NCBI GenBank assembly: GCA_001766655.1
Contig: MJCC01000015.1
Span: 233,090-297,089, forward strand
Length of the DNA: 64,000 nucleotides
Source: Phytomonas francai
Taxonomy: Eukaryota; Euglenozoa; Kinetoplastea; Trypanosomatida; Trypanosomatidae
Direction: 5' to 3'
The translations under genes were made by a program, and so were the position numbers. Of this stretch, positions 63,128 to 64,000 are shown piece after piece. Position 1 is the first letter of the stretch; each line of letters starts with the position of its first letter. Under the pieces are notes generated by a model. It saw only the letters and a program-made list of their open reading frames with translations, ran no database searches and was not told where the DNA came from.

Positions 63128-63168
63128 CTCCTCTTTCTCTTTTATTCTTAACCTTCCTCATATATAAG
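63128..63168 (+). promoter_or_regulatory. candidate polypyrimidine tract and trans-splice acceptor for CFAP206
   Basis: Thirty mostly pyrimidine bases (CTCCTCTTTCTCTTTTATTC and on), then AG at 63167-63168, 77 nt before ATG 63245. Confidence 0.55.
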
Positions 63169-63222
63169 AAAGAAGGAGCATACTCTATAGTAGAGGTTCA
63201 AAACTAGGGGGAAACAGTGAAG

Positions 63223-63240
63223 CAGCAGCAGCAGCAGCAA
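63223..63240 (+). repeat. (CAG)6 repeat in 5' UTR
   Basis: Six CAG/CAA-type triplets end five bases before the CFAP206 start codon. Confidence 0.85.
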
Positions 63241-63244
63241 TAAT

Positions 63245-64000
63245 ATGGACGTCATTCCCGTGGTTGCAAAGGAGATTGTTTCTCGTCTGCAAAAGAAATC
63301 CTCTACCATTTCAAGCAACACTACCGCTAATGATATTAGTGGTAGTGGCGGCAAGAGTCCTGTTATCTGCACGGTGGAGCTAGCGACGTTGCTTGTACGG
63401 ATTTGGCTGCTGGACTCTCCTCAGACGGATGTGATGGGAAACGTTGGCATGAGCGTGGAGGAGATCGAGGCCTTGGTCGACGAGCTCGTTGACTTTCTTT
63501 TAGACTGCAATCCGCCGGCTCTGACGTGCCTGCGGCTCCAATCGGACAGCTTCACCCTGGAGCGTGAGCTGGCGAATCAAAAGCGGACGGAGATGGTGAA
63601 GAAGGAGGCGTTGACGATGTACCTCACGAAGCGTGTTCTCCGGCATGGGCCGACGAGCGCGGCGGATGAGGTGCTGGGCGATATCCTGCTGCTTATTCTA
63701 CACCGCTACGACCTTCTGAAGGAGGTGGAGGGGGCGGCCGGGCTGCTGATCCGCCGGGACACCCTCGCGGCGCTCTCGCTCGTCCTGCCGCGGCGGAAGA
63801 TCGCGGCCTTCACGCGGCAGGCGGCGGTGGAGCGGCGGCGGGAGCTCGACGAGGTCGCGCGCGTGGTGTGGGGGATCCGGCGGTTCAACCAGGTGGAGGG
63901 CCGGGACGAGGGCGCAGGGCTGCCGGACCTCCGCGCGCGCGTCGAGCCCCCGCTCGCGGACCTGCGCGCGGCGATCACCGCCGGGCTCGCGCGGCTGCGG
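63245..64000 (+). CDS. CFAP206: CFAP206 (cilia- and flagella-associated protein 206), 3'-partial
   Basis: CFAP206/FAP206 anchors radial spoke 2 and associated dyneins to the axoneme doublets. ATG 63245 opens 252 codons that run off the window end without a stop. The translated N-terminus is helical throughout. Matching family features are the first helices (VIPVVAKEIVSRL, MSVEEIEALVDELVDFLL), NPPALTCLRLQSDSFTLERE near residues 89-108, the central LTMYLTKRVLRHG..ADEVLGDI, and the signature VWGIRRFNQVEG (about 206-217) corresponding to the conserved GIRLFN segment, followed by GLPDLRARVEPPLADLRAAI. A Ser/Thr/Gly-rich insert sits at about 19-37. GC content climbs steeply along the gene. Confidence 0.82.
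   Translation, partial: MDVIPVVAKEIVSRLQKKSSTISSNTTANDISGSGGKSPVICTVELATLLVRIWLLDSPQTDVMGNVGMSVEEIEALVDELVDFLLDCNPPALTCLRLQSDSFTLERELANQKRTEMVKKEALTMYLTKRVLRHGPTSAADEVLGDILLLILHRYDLLKEVEGAAGLLIRRDTLAALSLVLPRRKIAAFTRQAAVERRRELDEVARVVWGIRRFNQVEGRDEGAGLPDLRARVEPPLADLRAAITAGLARLR

Noticed and set aside
1..64000. A bacterial or phage defence system, operon, or secondary-metabolite cluster
   Set aside because: All identifiable genes are eukaryotic, widely spaced and functionally mixed. No Shine-Dalgarno-linked operons, integrases or defence domains were seen.

Overview
The window looks like a single directional (polycistronic) gene cluster of a trypanosomatid nuclear chromosome. About 22 protein genes all lie on the + strand, none needs an intron, coding regions are GC-rich, and the spacers are 0.4-3.2 kb of AT-rich DNA with poly-T tracts, TA/CA microsatellites and pyrimidine-tract-plus-AG sites of the kind used for spliced-leader trans-splicing. 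Gene content agrees: a kinetoplastid-style H2A.Z with a long Gly/Lys-rich N-terminus, an MKT1-family protein, a heme-less cystathionine beta-synthase, flagellar proteins, and short retroposons that carry what looks like the 5' hallmark of the ingi/L1Tc/RIME clade. I could not identify the species. Functional names rest on motifs recognised by eye; no database search was run.

Layout. 0-5 kb: a 5'-truncated, repeat-bearing protein of unknown function, an EFM5/EEF1AKMT1-type methyltransferase with a coiled-coil extension, and a tRNA-Lys(CTT) gene with two unusual bases. 6-17 kb: an NBS1/nibrin homologue, a large STE-type protein kinase and a Qb-like SNARE. 17.8-25.6 kb: three related retroposon pieces around an EF-hand protein, a cytidine deaminase and the tRNA-dihydrouridine synthase DUS3, ending in a GC-rich, homopolymer-rich non-coding island. 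25.6-28.8 kb: a gene-free AT-rich block, followed by a small predicted secreted protein and a doubtful low-complexity ORF. 32-46 kb: MKT1-family regulator, CFAP20-domain protein, Sm D3-like protein, RING-ePHD protein and histone H2A.Z. 47-64 kb: complex I 24 kDa subunit, an unknown coiled-coil protein, CBS, a T1/BTB-RCC1 protein, an acylated WD40 protein split by a probable frameshift in a C18 run, an unknown protein, and the 5' part of CFAP206.

As usual in trypanosomatids, neighbours are functionally unrelated and share transcription rather than a pathway. Recurrent themes are DNA repair or chromatin (NBS1, RING-ePHD, H2A.Z), flagellum (CFAP20-domain protein, CFAP206) and RNA biology (DUS3, Sm D3, MKT1, tRNA-Lys). 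Three runs of N interrupt coding regions; two of them lie inside in-frame minisatellites that evidently broke the assembly.
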